47,676 nt of DNA, from positions 1 through 47,676 of IMG/VR virus record IMGVR_UViG_3300009788_002224. The stretch is one strand, 5' to 3'. The translations under genes were made by a program, and so were the position numbers. The notes beneath the pieces were generated by a model that worked only from the letters and a program-made list of their open reading frames with translations, made no database searches and was not told where the DNA came from. Position 1 is the first letter of the stretch. The number at the start of each line of letters is the position of its first letter. Positions 15,788 through 24,322 of the stretch are shown here, piece by piece. This stretch comes from a virus.

Positions 15788-16525
15788 TCATGGTCCCTCA
15801 GGTCTTTCTAGTACTACATTTGAATGTTCATTCCTCTTAATGGCTGGAACTCCTATTTTAGAAACTTTAGCTAGCGTTCCTAAGTTCGTAAGTTCTTCGA
15901 TATGATAAGTCAAAAACTTTTCAGGGCGCACAAGGTTCAAAGCCTCTATTATTTGTGGAATATTATCATAAACAGACGACCACGTACTCATCACTTCCTG
16001 ATTCCCAAAACAAAACTCATCGCCATAGCTAAACTTTCCTAAATTCCACTCGGGCGGGCGCGGAAGTAATCTGTAACACCATAAAGCATCAGTATCAGAT
16101 TTGAACTCTTCGAGATCAAAAGCTCTCTCAAAGGTGTTGTCAGTCCGACAACGAATAACACAATCATATACTCCGTTTATCAAAGCGTTCACTTGTTTAA
16201 TCGAATAAAACATACTCAATATCCGCTGGTAATTCCAATATAACCATTCTGGATCAGTTGTTAAGGTTTTATTATCACAAGCCACTGTAGGCTTATCATC
16301 TATCCAAGCGGTATCAAAAATTTTCTGGGGCTCTATCTTATATCTTATGGGCCGGTAAAGTTTTACAGCAGTGTTAGGGGCCGTACCTATCCGAGAATCC
16401 TCAGTATTCCAAAAATAGCAAAAAATATCAGGATTACCAGCAGGTTCTAAAATCTTAGTCCTAATTTCAGAATAATTTTCTTCAGCAAAGCGTGCTTGCC
16501 CAGACAAACAAACCGCTACTTTCAT
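15788..16525 (-). CDS. SGQAR-type putative glycosyltransferase, copy 1
   Basis: This 245-residue protein starts MKVAVCLSGQARFAEENYSEIRTKIL and has DIFCYFWN, YDCVIRCRTDNTFERAFDLEEF (an RTD motif like a metal-binding acid pair) and YGDEFCFGNQEVMSTWSSVYD. The same elements occur in the product of 17160-17873, so the pair are paralogues separated by one methyltransferase gene. Proteins of this appearance occur in surface polysaccharide clusters of bacteria and phages and are usually assumed to be glycosyltransferases. The reaction is unproven. Confidence 0.68.
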   Translation of the reverse strand: MKVAVCLSGQARFAEENYSEIRTKILEPAGNPDIFCYFWNTEDSRIGTAPNTAVKLYRPIRYKIEPQKIFDTAWIDDKPTVACDNKTLTTDPEWLYWNYQRILSMFYSIKQVNALINGVYDCVIRCRTDNTFERAFDLEEFKSDTDALWCYRLLPRPPEWNLGKFSYGDEFCFGNQEVMSTWSSVYDNIPQIIEALNLVRPEKFLTYHIEELTNLGTLAKVSKIGVPAIKRNEHSNVVLERPEGP

Positions 16526-17160
16526 TAGGCTTTTCCTTCAAACCAAAGGACAAGTTCAATCCCATAGTTTGGAAAATGATGTCTAACCCGTCTCCATTTT
16601 AGCGCCTGAGCAGCTAATTCGTCGTTCTCCGAAAGTTCTAAAAGATGAGGACCTTCTGGTTTGGCGGGGCCCCAGCCTATATCTTTATAAGGCATCAAGA
16701 AAACAACAGCTTTTCTAGCATGATTCACACATTTAGGTAGAATCACATTCATAACCTCATCACGGGTAAAGTGTTCAATTGTGTGTGTCGAAAATATATA
16801 ATCAAACTCTTCTATTTCGTCTATTAAAATATTTCGGGGCCAGAATTCAATACCTGCCTCTAATCCTCCACCTGCTTCCTCCACCACATCCATACAAACA
16901 ATACGCTCTAAATCTAAATCTCGTTTATAAGTATTTGCATGAATTGGGTGCCCTGAACCAAATATCAAAAGAGAACTTCCGGGATCAAATTCACAAAGTA
17001 TTTCGTTTATCCACATGCTCAAAGTTTCCGGGGTACTTGGATTGTTGTCTCGCAAATACTGTTTTCTGTAATCTTTTAAATAATGCTTTTCTGTGGAATG
17101 CCTCACCCCGGGAGCTTGTTTGATCGGCTCGGCCAGGGGATTTGAAACAAAATTCCACAT
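16525..17160 (-). CDS. SAM-dependent methyltransferase-like protein
   Basis: This 211-residue protein has SSLLIFGSGHPIHANTYKRDL, a plausible SAM motif I with GSGHP in place of GxGxG, IVCMDVVEEAGGG (strand 2 acid), FDYIFSTHTIEHFTRDEVMNVILPK (the S.xxIEH motif of strand 4 in Methyltransf_11-type enzymes) and ARKAVVFLMPY. Both its ends share one base with neighbours in TAATG junctions, so it is translated with the two SGQAR-type genes. It probably methylates a product of those enzymes. Confidence 0.72.
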   Translation of the reverse strand: MWNFVSNPLAEPIKQAPGVRHSTEKHYLKDYRKQYLRDNNPSTPETLSMWINEILCEFDPGSSLLIFGSGHPIHANTYKRDLDLERIVCMDVVEEAGGGLEAGIEFWPRNILIDEIEEFDYIFSTHTIEHFTRDEVMNVILPKCVNHARKAVVFLMPYKDIGWGPAKPEGPHLLELSENDELAAQALKWRRVRHHFPNYGIELVLWFEGKA

Positions 17161-17873
17161 TATATTCTCCGGTTATCTATTGCCCTTGGTAGGCGGGGGT
17201 TTGTAGTTCTACACATCTTAGTATACTTGATGTTTTCAAACTGAGCCTCTTCATAGACGTATCGATAAAATACATTTTCAGTGAGCAGCTGTCCACACTT
17301 TTCTATAACATTATCTACATGGGAATGGCACATTGAGTATTTATCCATAATTTCTGAACTACCAAAAGCAAACCAGTCTCCAAAAGAAGGCCCATGTGGA
17401 GGCTTAGGCCATGTATCCCATCCCCACAAGGCTAAAGAGGCACTATTAAATTCTTCTATATCGAAAGGACACTCATAGAAAATGTCAGTTCTGCTTCTAA
17501 TCACACAATCATATTTAAAATTTTGCTCTTTTTCATAAGTTTTTTTTAATTCATTAGACCGCCAAATAGAGTAGAACATACTCCGAATTCTTTGATATTT
17601 ATCTTTACCTTCCTCACTAGTCGCCGTTATAGGAATAGAAGGAAGATTAAACCACTCTGGCTGTTCAAATACTACCTGAGGCTCTATGATATATTGTTTA
17701 GGGTGATATAAATCTACTGCTTTTAAAGGGGCCATATCATCTTGCTCGGACACGGTGGACCAAAAGTGAAAGAAGACATCTGCTCCAGTTGTGTCTAACA
17801 AATTTTCCTTGATGGCATTGAAGTTAGTCGTTATGCGGCGAGCTTGTCCCGATAAACACAGTGCAATACGCAT
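17160..17873 (-). CDS. SGQAR-type putative glycosyltransferase, copy 2
   Basis: This 237-residue paralogue of 15788-16525 starts MRIALCLSGQARRITTNFNAIKENLL and has DVFFHFWS, YDCVIRSRTDIFYECPFDIEEFN and FGDWFAFGSSEIMDKYS. The conserved RTD and W/F-rich segments suggest the same GT-A-like fold. It is joined to both neighbours by TAATG one-base overlaps. Substrate unknown. Confidence 0.68.
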   Translation of the reverse strand: MRIALCLSGQARRITTNFNAIKENLLDTTGADVFFHFWSTVSEQDDMAPLKAVDLYHPKQYIIEPQVVFEQPEWFNLPSIPITATSEEGKDKYQRIRSMFYSIWRSNELKKTYEKEQNFKYDCVIRSRTDIFYECPFDIEEFNSASLALWGWDTWPKPPHGPSFGDWFAFGSSEIMDKYSMCHSHVDNVIEKCGQLLTENVFYRYVYEEAQFENIKYTKMCRTTNPRLPRAIDNRRI

Positions 17874-18739
17874 TAGTTTATCACCACCGCTAAGATTTCT
17901 GTATATCCTAACACAGTTAGTACTGCCGCTCGATGACTTCCTCGCACCAGATAGGTCTCGTCTGGCATCCTTTGTACATGCACGTAATCATACTTAAAAG
18001 GGCCCTCACCGTAGCCGTACTTTTTCATGCACTCATACGCGGCGTATAGGTATCGTTTGTTAAAGTCTTCTGGAAGAGTCCGATTACGAATCTCGTTACT
18101 GTTTTCATCCAAGAGCCATCCCCCATCAGGGCGTTGTTCTTCCTCTGGTCGGATTAACTTTTTGGACTCTAAATACATGTCCCAAAAATCATCTGGATTA
18201 GCACGAGTTATTTCTTGATGTTCAATATATTCTTGCAACCAAGGAATATATTGATCAATTGCCACCTGCCCAATTTTTACACGATCAGAATTGAGATCAA
18301 TAGTTTCTGCAAAATCCTGAGCATATGCTTTATCAGACTGCTTCCACAGATCACAAAGGATATTGAAATCTCTCTTCGAAAGGTGTGTTCGTACATGTCG
18401 ATAGTGAAAGTGAAAAGTATCTCCTCCCCCATCTTTATCAGCGCCACCGCGAGTAAATTCTAACGCTGCTCGTTCATGGTGGAGCCTCTGTCCTGGAAGT
18501 CGGAAGGTATGAAGAGTAAAACCTTGTTCCTCGGGATCAGGCTGTCCTAGTTCATCATACTTCTTACGAGCCTCTATCCAGTGATCAGACATTGCGAGAA
18601 ATTCTTCCTTAGTATAAACCGGGCGCATGTCTTCAAAATGGTCGTGAATACACTCTCGTAGCTCAAGAGTACAACTATGCTCGTAGTATAATGTCTGATC
18701 TACTTGCTCTTCACCAAGTAGCTTTAGGTTATACCCCAC
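17873..18739 (-). CDS. unknown protein with a ParB/Srx-like C-terminal segment
   Basis: This 288-residue protein starts at GTG 18739 with GGAG 9 nt upstream. The middle is rich in Asp, Glu, Arg and His (TFHFHYRHVRTHLSKRDFNIL). The C-terminus reads YLVRGSHRAAVLTVLGYTEILAVVIN, which resembles the GxHRxxAxxxLGxxxxxxVV core of ParB-like nuclease and sulfiredoxin domains, found also in free-standing kinases and ATPases. The resemblance covers only about 25 residues, so no function is assigned. It overlaps the SGQAR-type gene (copy 2) by one base (TAATG), linking it to the glycan locus. Confidence 0.6.
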   Translation of the reverse strand: MGYNLKLLGEEQVDQTLYYEHSCTLELRECIHDHFEDMRPVYTKEEFLAMSDHWIEARKKYDELGQPDPEEQGFTLHTFRLPGQRLHHERAALEFTRGGADKDGGGDTFHFHYRHVRTHLSKRDFNILCDLWKQSDKAYAQDFAETIDLNSDRVKIGQVAIDQYIPWLQEYIEHQEITRANPDDFWDMYLESKKLIRPEEEQRPDGGWLLDENSNEIRNRTLPEDFNKRYLYAAYECMKKYGYGEGPFKYDYVHVQRMPDETYLVRGSHRAAVLTVLGYTEILAVVIN

Positions 18740-18743
18740 TAAT

Positions 18744-19628
18744 TCAGCTCCTCAAAGTTATATACTTATGGAATGCATAAAGTTCATGAATATGAGGGCG
18801 CTTATCGTTTTCTTCATTATGAAGTTCGGCCCATTCTTGAAACTCTTGGCAAATAGTTCCATTATAAAGTAACTTATCTAAGTCTCTATAATACTCTACT
18901 TCAGGATGATGTTGCTTAAGAATGTCTTTCATTTCATACCATGCGTCTATACGAAACCCATCCTGTAGAGGAAACGGGATTCCTTCTAGCTCTGGAACCA
19001 TCGGATGTTCTGGGTACCGACGCGGATCTTGCTTAGTTATCTGGTGCCAGTATAGAAAGCTTTCTTCGTGATCTGCCCAAACTCCAGCAATAAAGAAGTC
19101 TCTGCAAGCAGAGCGCAACGCTCCCAACGGGCTCTTATAATGTAGATAACGCCTTGTACTTCGGGCGGGTATTCGAAGCCCCACCAACGATTGGTGAAGA
19201 CTTACCTCATAATGTAAGTTAGGATTCCATTTGTATAATAGCTCTCGATGATAGTCAGTGTCATGATGTTCATTATTTATGACATTTGTACCAGGAAATG
19301 CCACCACATCATACCTTCCCCACGCAGCGCTCATTAACATACGTAGTTCATTCAACATCTCTGGGGTAGGAAGCTCATCATCATCAAGGCGAAGATGCCA
19401 TCCTTCTTTAGGGGCATGATCTAAGCATGCTTGGTATGCATCTCTAAAACTATCAGCCCATGGGAAATACACAAGATCAGTATTAGAAAAAGACTTCACA
19501 TATGTTTCTACTTCCAAATCCCGTTGCCCTATGCAGATAACCGTTTGATCCACATACGGATGTATCCGGGTCAAATTACGTTTAAGCTTATCCAAGTTAG
19601 GAGTTGTGTTACATAAATAACTAAGCAC
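18744..19628 (-). CDS. GT2-like glycosyltransferase
   Basis: This 294-residue protein has a GT-A type N-terminus (LSYLCNTTPNLDKLKRNL, then DQTVICIGQRD), EGWHLRLDDDELPTPEML with a DDDE acidic motif in the DxD position, and a RRYLHYKSPLGALRSACRDFF region shared with the products of 44636-45589 and 45599-46504, so three family members exist in the window. The GTG start at 19628 is inferred because it preserves the first beta strand; the SD-like GAAGAAG before it is close. It overlaps the Clp ATPase gene stop by 8 nt. Confidence 0.8.
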   Translation of the reverse strand: MLSYLCNTTPNLDKLKRNLTRIHPYVDQTVICIGQRDLEVETYVKSFSNTDLVYFPWADSFRDAYQACLDHAPKEGWHLRLDDDELPTPEMLNELRMLMSAAWGRYDVVAFPGTNVINNEHHDTDYHRELLYKWNPNLHYEVSLHQSLVGLRIPARSTRRYLHYKSPLGALRSACRDFFIAGVWADHEESFLYWHQITKQDPRRYPEHPMVPELEGIPFPLQDGFRIDAWYEMKDILKQHHPEVEYYRDLDKLLYNGTICQEFQEWAELHNEENDKRPHIHELYAFHKYITLRS

Positions 19629-21579
19629 TCTTCTTCAGCCCATTGGTTCGGAAGGCCAGCGCATCCTTGGAAGGATTCAAGCTAACAGTAATTTTAGCAT
19701 CTCTATCTGGTATTTCCTTCTTGAGAATAGCTCGAGCCAGCGGAGTAGACAGGTGCTTCTTGACTGCTCTGCGCAGGGGCCTAGCGCCAAACTTCTTGTC
19801 AATCCCATTATCCAGGAGGAAATTCTTGGCTCCCGGATTAACCTTCATCGTAATGGTCTTACTCTTATGGATCTGTTCAGCCGTTTCATCTAGGATAATA
19901 TTCAGTACGTGGAGGAAATCATCCTTCTCCAGATCGCGGAAATGAACAACGTCATCCACACGATTGAGAAATTCAGGCTTGAACTTCTTCTTGAGAGCTT
20001 CTGCCCTGGCTTTGGCATCCTTAGAACTTGATCTATCCGCTACGTCTCCAAATCCCAGAGTTTTACTAAGCTCCTCTACTTCTTTTACACCAATGTTAGA
20101 AGTCATGAGGATCAAAGTCTCGCTAAACGAAACCTTACGACCACCCTTAGACTCGGTAAGAAGACCATCATCAATGATCTGGAGAATCCGCTCATGGAAG
20201 TTGTTGTGCCCCTTCTCCACCTCATCAAAGAGGACTACTGAGAAAGGATACTTGGCCACTTCCTTAGTTAGGTGCCCACCGTCATCATATCCAACATAGC
20301 CAGGGGGAGAACCAGTTAGTTTGGCTACCTCGTGGGGCTGCTGATACTCCTGACAATCGATTCGCACCAAGTGCGCCCCCAACGTATCTGCCAGAACCTT
20401 AGCAGTCTCCGTCTTGCCGACGCCAGTTTTCCCAGTGAAAAGCAGGACTCCGATAGGTTCATTGTCTCTCTTGAGACCCACGGAGGCTCTCTGAACAGCA
20501 TCTGAAATGTGTTCAATTGCCTCATCCTGTCCCACAATCTTCTTCTTCATATCTTCAGTGATAGAAAGAAGCTTTTCACTAGTGAGATCCGAGAACTTGA
20601 TTCCTCGCTTACGAACAGCCCCACTTTGATTGCCTGCTGCTGCCAAACTCCTGCTATTCGTACGATGGGTAGCTCGGTTACGCCGACGATACTCTTGTTT
20701 AATCTTCTTTAGATTAATATCTTCAAGCTTCAAAAACGGATTGTAAAGTATCGCAATTTCGTAAAGCTCCCTAACCATATCTTCAGGCTTATGTTTCTTT
20801 GAGACCCCCATCTTATCCAACAGATGGAACACATCAGAAAAGTCTTCTACACAAAGCTCTACAACTAGGAGATTATACCCACGTGCGGATTCGAACGGGG
20901 TACCCCCTAGTAAATTCACCAGGGCATCCTCACTTTCCTCGTATTGACGGATATTTATGTGGACACCAGGGGTATTCCACTTATGTCCTACTAAGTCATA
21001 GGGCACGTCGCCTCCCATTCCATTTCCTCCGGTGTTATCCGAAAAAGGATTGTCCGACGGAAGTTCAGAACCAGAAAAGTTAGTATCCTCCGGATCATCT
21101 TCATCCCTGGGAAGACGATCATCCTCATCTAGGATTTCAGGAGCACTAATTATCATTCCAGGCCCAAAGTTAGACAGAGGAGGATCATGGTCCCATAGAT
21201 TGTTTTCAATCAACGGCCTGGCTGCCTCTTTATCCTTCAGACTGGCCTTAGTCTTTAGAATATTGTTCTCATTGATGAAAATATTCTCGGGTCTAAAACC
21301 TGGACTGAGCTTAAACACCAGATTCAAAGCCTCCCTACGAATATCGGCAAACCGCATTAGAAGCTCGGGACGTTTTCTAATGTGAAAGAAGAACGGCCCA
21401 GAGTTAGCCATGCAACTACTCAGTACAAAGTCTTCGTACAAATGCTTGTAGATAAGACCCTTCTCTGATGCCAAAGTAGCCAGCTTGTCATTCACATCCT
21501 CTTCAGGAAATTCAATGACTAGGATGTTGAAATCCGCTGTCTCTAGCAGCACATTGTGAGTAATGTATCGGTCAGCCAA
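19621..21579 (-). CDS. ClpA/ClpC-type AAA+ unfoldase with a single AAA module
   Basis: This 652-residue protein has an unfamiliar N-terminal half (about 1-325) and one C-terminal AAA+ module equivalent to the D2 of ClpA/ClpC: IVGQDEAI, Walker A GKTGVGKT (383-390), pore loop GYVG (427-430), Walker B VVLFDE (448-453), LMTSNIG (sensor 1) and NR arginine-finger region (539-540). An LGF tripeptide (508-510) sits where ClpA has IGL and ClpC has LGF, the ClpP-docking loop absent from ClpB. It should therefore unfold substrates for a ClpP such as the one at 36157-36762. Start TTG 21579 has AGGAGA 7 nt upstream. The D1 ring is missing. Confidence 0.9.
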   Translation of the reverse strand: MADRYITHNVLLETADFNILVIEFPEEDVNDKLATLASEKGLIYKHLYEDFVLSSCMANSGPFFFHIRKRPELLMRFADIRREALNLVFKLSPGFRPENIFINENNILKTKASLKDKEAARPLIENNLWDHDPPLSNFGPGMIISAPEILDEDDRLPRDEDDPEDTNFSGSELPSDNPFSDNTGGNGMGGDVPYDLVGHKWNTPGVHINIRQYEESEDALVNLLGGTPFESARGYNLLVVELCVEDFSDVFHLLDKMGVSKKHKPEDMVRELYEIAILYNPFLKLEDINLKKIKQEYRRRNRATHRTNSRSLAAAGNQSGAVRKRGIKFSDLTSEKLLSITEDMKKKIVGQDEAIEHISDAVQRASVGLKRDNEPIGVLLFTGKTGVGKTETAKVLADTLGAHLVRIDCQEYQQPHEVAKLTGSPPGYVGYDDGGHLTKEVAKYPFSVVLFDEVEKGHNNFHERILQIIDDGLLTESKGGRKVSFSETLILMTSNIGVKEVEELSKTLGFGDVADRSSSKDAKARAEALKKKFKPEFLNRVDDVVHFRDLEKDDFLHVLNIILDETAEQIHKSKTITMKVNPGAKNFLLDNGIDKKFGARPLRRAVKKHLSTPLARAILKKEIPDRDAKITVSLNPSKDALAFRTNGLKKSA

Positions 21580-21589
21580 AGGTCTTCTC

Positions 21590-22453
21590 CTAGAGTTGAG
21601 AGGCTTTGATTACTTGGATCGCCTCTGCATGGCTAAGCTCTTCAAACGTCTGCTTGGGGCTTCCAGTTTCATCCTCAATTACTGCTAGAGCAATCATGTC
21701 CGATTGAGATAATCCCTTTCTCTGAGAGAGATTAGTAAGCGCGTTCAACTGGGTAGGATTAGGTCCCGCACCTTCAACTCTACTAGCAAACGGGTTTGCT
21801 CTCTGAACCTCTACTGTTTTAGGAGCAGCCGGAGGTGCGGAGGGCTTTGGTACCGCGGCAGTCTGTCCTCCATTCCCAAACGGGTTGGTTCTCCGCGGTG
21901 TGGGTGGGGCCACGGTATTTGCAACCGGGGCCGCAGGGGGTGCAGGCGCTGTCGGCGCAGCAGGCGCAGCAACAGGCTTCGGCAAGGCGGGCTTGCCGGG
22001 GGTGTTACCCGGAACAGGCGGTGCTGGCGCACGCGGAGGTACCACAGGCTTCTGGAACTGCTGCTTCGGAGCCTCATCAGAGGCGTAAAGCTCAAGGGCG
22101 ACGCCCAAGAGAGTAGCAGCCTTCTTCATAGCATCACTAGCTGCTCCCTTGAATGCTTCTCCCGGGCCCATTCCTTTACCCACATCGCAGGATCCGAACT
22201 GTGCCTTGTTAACGGCGTTGTTCTCAGCATCCCACACTGTGAGATTAAGACCTACGACAGCTGTATCACCGTACATGGTCTGGTGAAAGACAGATGTACT
22301 CCACCGATATTCAAACGCCTCGTTTAGGAGACTGATGACAAAATCGGGACTCACATAATCAAAGGTCATGCCTGCTTTTCCGGGGCGTTTCTTGATCTTA
22401 TCCTGGGGAAGCGGTCTTTCAATAACATTCTGAGCTAGTTCTGTAAGGGGCAT
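21590..22453 (-). CDS. Rad52-family single-strand annealing protein
   Basis: This 287-residue protein has an N-terminal Rad52/22-type domain (about 1-130): MTFDYVSPDFVISLLNEAFEYRWSTSV, VVGLNLTVWDAENNAVNKAQFG and GPGEAFKGAASDAMKKAATLLGVALELY, the usual C-terminal helix of the annealing core. Residues about 135-215 form a Pro/Ala-rich linker, and the last 70 residues (AGPNPTQLNALTNLSQRKGLSQSDMIALAV) form a small helical tail that may bind partners or SSB. The family anneals complementary ssDNA in phage recombination. It starts one base into the upstream stop (TAATG). Confidence 0.87.
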   Translation of the reverse strand: MPLTELAQNVIERPLPQDKIKKRPGKAGMTFDYVSPDFVISLLNEAFEYRWSTSVFHQTMYGDTAVVGLNLTVWDAENNAVNKAQFGSCDVGKGMGPGEAFKGAASDAMKKAATLLGVALELYASDEAPKQQFQKPVVPPRAPAPPVPGNTPGKPALPKPVAAPAAPTAPAPPAAPVANTVAPPTPRRTNPFGNGGQTAAVPKPSAPPAAPKTVEVQRANPFASRVEGAGPNPTQLNALTNLSQRKGLSQSDMIALAVIEDETGSPKQTFEELSHAEAIQVIKASQL

Positions 22454-22755
22454 TATCCCTCCTTATTTTTTTCCGTAGTGGGTTCTGTATATACTTCTCC
22501 ATCGGGTAGAACCATTCCTTCCCGGGGGAAAATCTTAGTCTTGGTAATTCGATCAGACAACCTTAGCTTTTGAAGCAATAGAAACTTGTTAATCTCGGGG
22601 TGGTTGAGTAAAACTATAGCAGTAGTTAGGATGTGTTTGTCACTTCCTACACCAATAGTAATTTCACCAATTCCCTCGAAGTTCTCAATCCTCAAAGTTT
22701 CTAAGGGGCTCTTAGGCTGTAATTCATCCGGAATATTCTCCAACTTGTCAACCAT
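22453..22755 (-). CDS. protein of unknown function upstream of Rad52-like gene
   Basis: This 100-residue acidic protein starts at ATG 22755 with a strong GGAGGA SD; a TTG further upstream is rejected. The content (ENFEGIGEITIGVGSDKHILTTAIVLLNHPEINKFLLLQKLRLSDRI) suggests a mixed alpha/beta fold without known motifs. It is the first gene after a good sigma70-like promoter and is coupled to the Rad52-family gene by TAATG, so it may be a recombination accessory. Confidence 0.65.
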   Translation of the reverse strand: MVDKLENIPDELQPKSPLETLRIENFEGIGEITIGVGSDKHILTTAIVLLNHPEINKFLLLQKLRLSDRITKTKIFPREGMVLPDGEVYTEPTTEKNKEG

Positions 22756-22775
22756 TTCTTCCTCCTGACAGTACA

Positions 22776-22804
22776 ATTATAAGAGATAGGGGACTATAAA
22801 GCAA
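22776..22804 (-). promoter_or_regulatory. sigma70-like promoter, TTGCTT-17-TATAAT
   Basis: Minus-strand TTGCTT (22799-22804) and TATAAT (22776-22781) with a 17-bp spacer lie in the short gap between two genes. The -10 box extends to TATAATTGTA, identical to the sites near 1105 and 28326. The start codon of the downstream gene is 20 nt from the -10 box, so the leader would be short and carry the SD. Confidence 0.7.
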
Positions 22805-22806
22805 GG

Positions 22807-23310
22807 CTACATGAACAACCGAAGCCGATGCTCATACCAATCTTCCAATATATTAGTACTACTGTGAGTCTTGGAATCGCCAACTCCAGTTACTATTCTA
22901 ATACCGTAATCGTTGCAAACTTCCCACTCTGGAATGGTATCTACATCCATTCTATCCCCACCTTTGGTGAATACATCAGGATGTATAACCTTCAAGGCCT
23001 CATTTACAGTCAAATCGTCTTCGATCTCGAAAGGTATCACGAAATCTACACCTCGAATAGCGGAGACAATCTCGCTCCGAGTCTTGAGGTCCATGAAATG
23101 CTTACCCTTCTTGTAGTCTAAGAACCAATCTCCATTGACCACAACTACCAAATAATCTCCATGGGTCTTCGAGTCAACTATACAGGAGATGTGGCCGGGG
23201 TGGATCGGGTCGTACCCACCAGATGTTAGAATAAGACTACCCTCTAGGTTATTTCTAATCGGGGCGAACTCTTCTAAGGTTAAAATAGGCGCAAAATTAA
23301 CTTCACTCAT
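22807..23310 (-). CDS. cytidylyltransferase-fold nucleotidyltransferase (HldE-C/TagD-like)
   Basis: This 167-residue protein has LILTSGGYDPIHPGHISCI, with the HxGH motif of nucleotidyltransferases (HPGH, residues 37-40), DYLVVVVNGDWF, and VIHPDVFTKGGDR, which resembles the VKGGDY segment of heptose-1-phosphate adenylyltransferases. A late SSTNI motif replaces the usual SSTxI(R/I). It would join a sugar or alcohol phosphate to a nucleotide. ATG 23310 is chosen because AGGAG is correctly placed. It lies away from the main sugar loci, between PhoH and the Rad52 operon. Confidence 0.85.
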   Translation of the reverse strand: MSEVNFAPILTLEEFAPIRNNLEGSLILTSGGYDPIHPGHISCIVDSKTHGDYLVVVVNGDWFLDYKKGKHFMDLKTRSEIVSAIRGVDFVIPFEIEDDLTVNEALKVIHPDVFTKGGDRMDVDTIPEWEVCNDYGIRIVTGVGDSKTHSSTNILEDWYEHRLRLFM

Positions 23311-24046
23311 TTTGTTCGTACTCCTCAAATGCTTTGACTATATCGATCACTAATTGACTTCTGACAATGTCGTTTCGATCAAACTCCACAATGCCTACGT
23401 CAGGGGTGTCCTTTAAGACCTCCCGCAGCGTGCATAGTCCAGACTCTCTTCTATAAGTGGGCAGATCTGACTGCCCCGGGTCGCCATCAATTACTATCTT
23501 ACATCCCTCTCCAACACGAGTCAATACCATCTTCAATTGCTCGATGGTGGCGTTCTGTGCTTCATCGAGTATGATAAAACAGTTATTAAATGTACGACCT
23601 CTCATATATGCTAGTGGCGCTACTTCAATGTACTGTCTCTCCATCTTCTCATTGGTCTGTTGGATACCAATCAAGTCATAGAGTGCATCGTAAATAGGCC
23701 TCATGTACGGATCTAGTTTATCCGACATGTCACCCGGAAGAAAACCTAACTTCTCCCCCGCTTCAATAGCAGGGCGGGTGATGATCATTCTCTTTTTCTC
23801 TTTTGCGAAGTGATGGAGCAGTGCCTCATACACAGCTAAGTAGGTCTTACCACTACCAGCAGGGCCCAAACCTATGGTTACTGTGTTTTTCTCGATTGAT
23901 TCTAAGTACTTCTTTTGATTGTCATTACGGGGTTCTACCTTCTGTAACTGTCGAAAAGTTTTCTCTCGTAATGCCTTCTCGTCATTGCGTTTGTTAGAAT
24001 TCTTTCTATTAGTATTTCTTACCATGTAAGGTTTCCGCCTCCTCAT
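23303..24046 (-). CDS. phoH: PhoH-like ATPase
   Basis: This 247-residue protein has Walker A GPAGSGKT (residues 61-68), RPAIEAGEKLGFLPGDMSDKLDPYMRPIYDAL (the conserved PhoH core), Walker B CFIILDEAQNAT (about 156-167) and GDPGQSD. PhoH proteins are common in large phages; the helicase/RNA-associated role is not settled. A Lys/Arg-rich N-terminal 40 residues may bind nucleic acid. The ATG at 24046 has AGGGA upstream; an ATG at 24025 is the alternative. Confidence 0.93.
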   Translation of the reverse strand: MRRRKPYMVRNTNRKNSNKRNDEKALREKTFRQLQKVEPRNDNQKKYLESIEKNTVTIGLGPAGSGKTYLAVYEALLHHFAKEKKRMIITRPAIEAGEKLGFLPGDMSDKLDPYMRPIYDALYDLIGIQQTNEKMERQYIEVAPLAYMRGRTFNNCFIILDEAQNATIEQLKMVLTRVGEGCKIVIDGDPGQSDLPTYRRESGLCTLREVLKDTPDVGIVEFDRNDIVRSQLVIDIVKAFEEYEQNE

Positions 24047-24071
24047 GATTCAGATCCCTAACAGCATCCTT

Positions 24072-24308
24072 TTATACTTCTTCCTCCTTGATAAACTCAT
24101 CGAAAATAAGCTGGAAGATGTACTGAAACATCGGACCATCATACCTCTCGTTATGGCCGCAGTGACATTTAATATCCGTTACGGCCCTCGCTCGTATTTT
24201 GTGCTCATCATCCATAGTATTGTAGCCCTCTAGCCACACTTCATAAAGCAGAGCAAAAGATACGCGAGAGTGATCTCCACATTCATTACAACGCAAATCT
24301 ACGTACAT
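24072..24308 (-). CDS. small Cys-rich protein
   Basis: This 78-residue protein carries an N-terminal CNEC and a later CHCGH, a possible zinc-binding arrangement, followed by an amphipathic C-terminal helix (MFQYIFQLIFDEFI). The ATG at 24308 has AGGAGG at good spacing. The upstream region is the GC-rich hairpin array described separately. It shares the CxxC...CxxC style with the next gene upstream (24510-24872). Confidence 0.62.
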   Translation of the reverse strand: MYVDLRCNECGDHSRVSFALLYEVWLEGYNTMDDEHKIRARAVTDIKCHCGHNERYDGPMFQYIFQLIFDEFIKEEEV

Positions 24309-24322
24309 GTTGTACCTCCTGT

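Noticed and set aside
21835-22116. Several long open frames on both strands opposite or within the Rad52-family gene
   Set aside because: They arise from the GC-rich Pro/Ala linker codons; the Rad52 frame has clear domain motifs and a coupled start.
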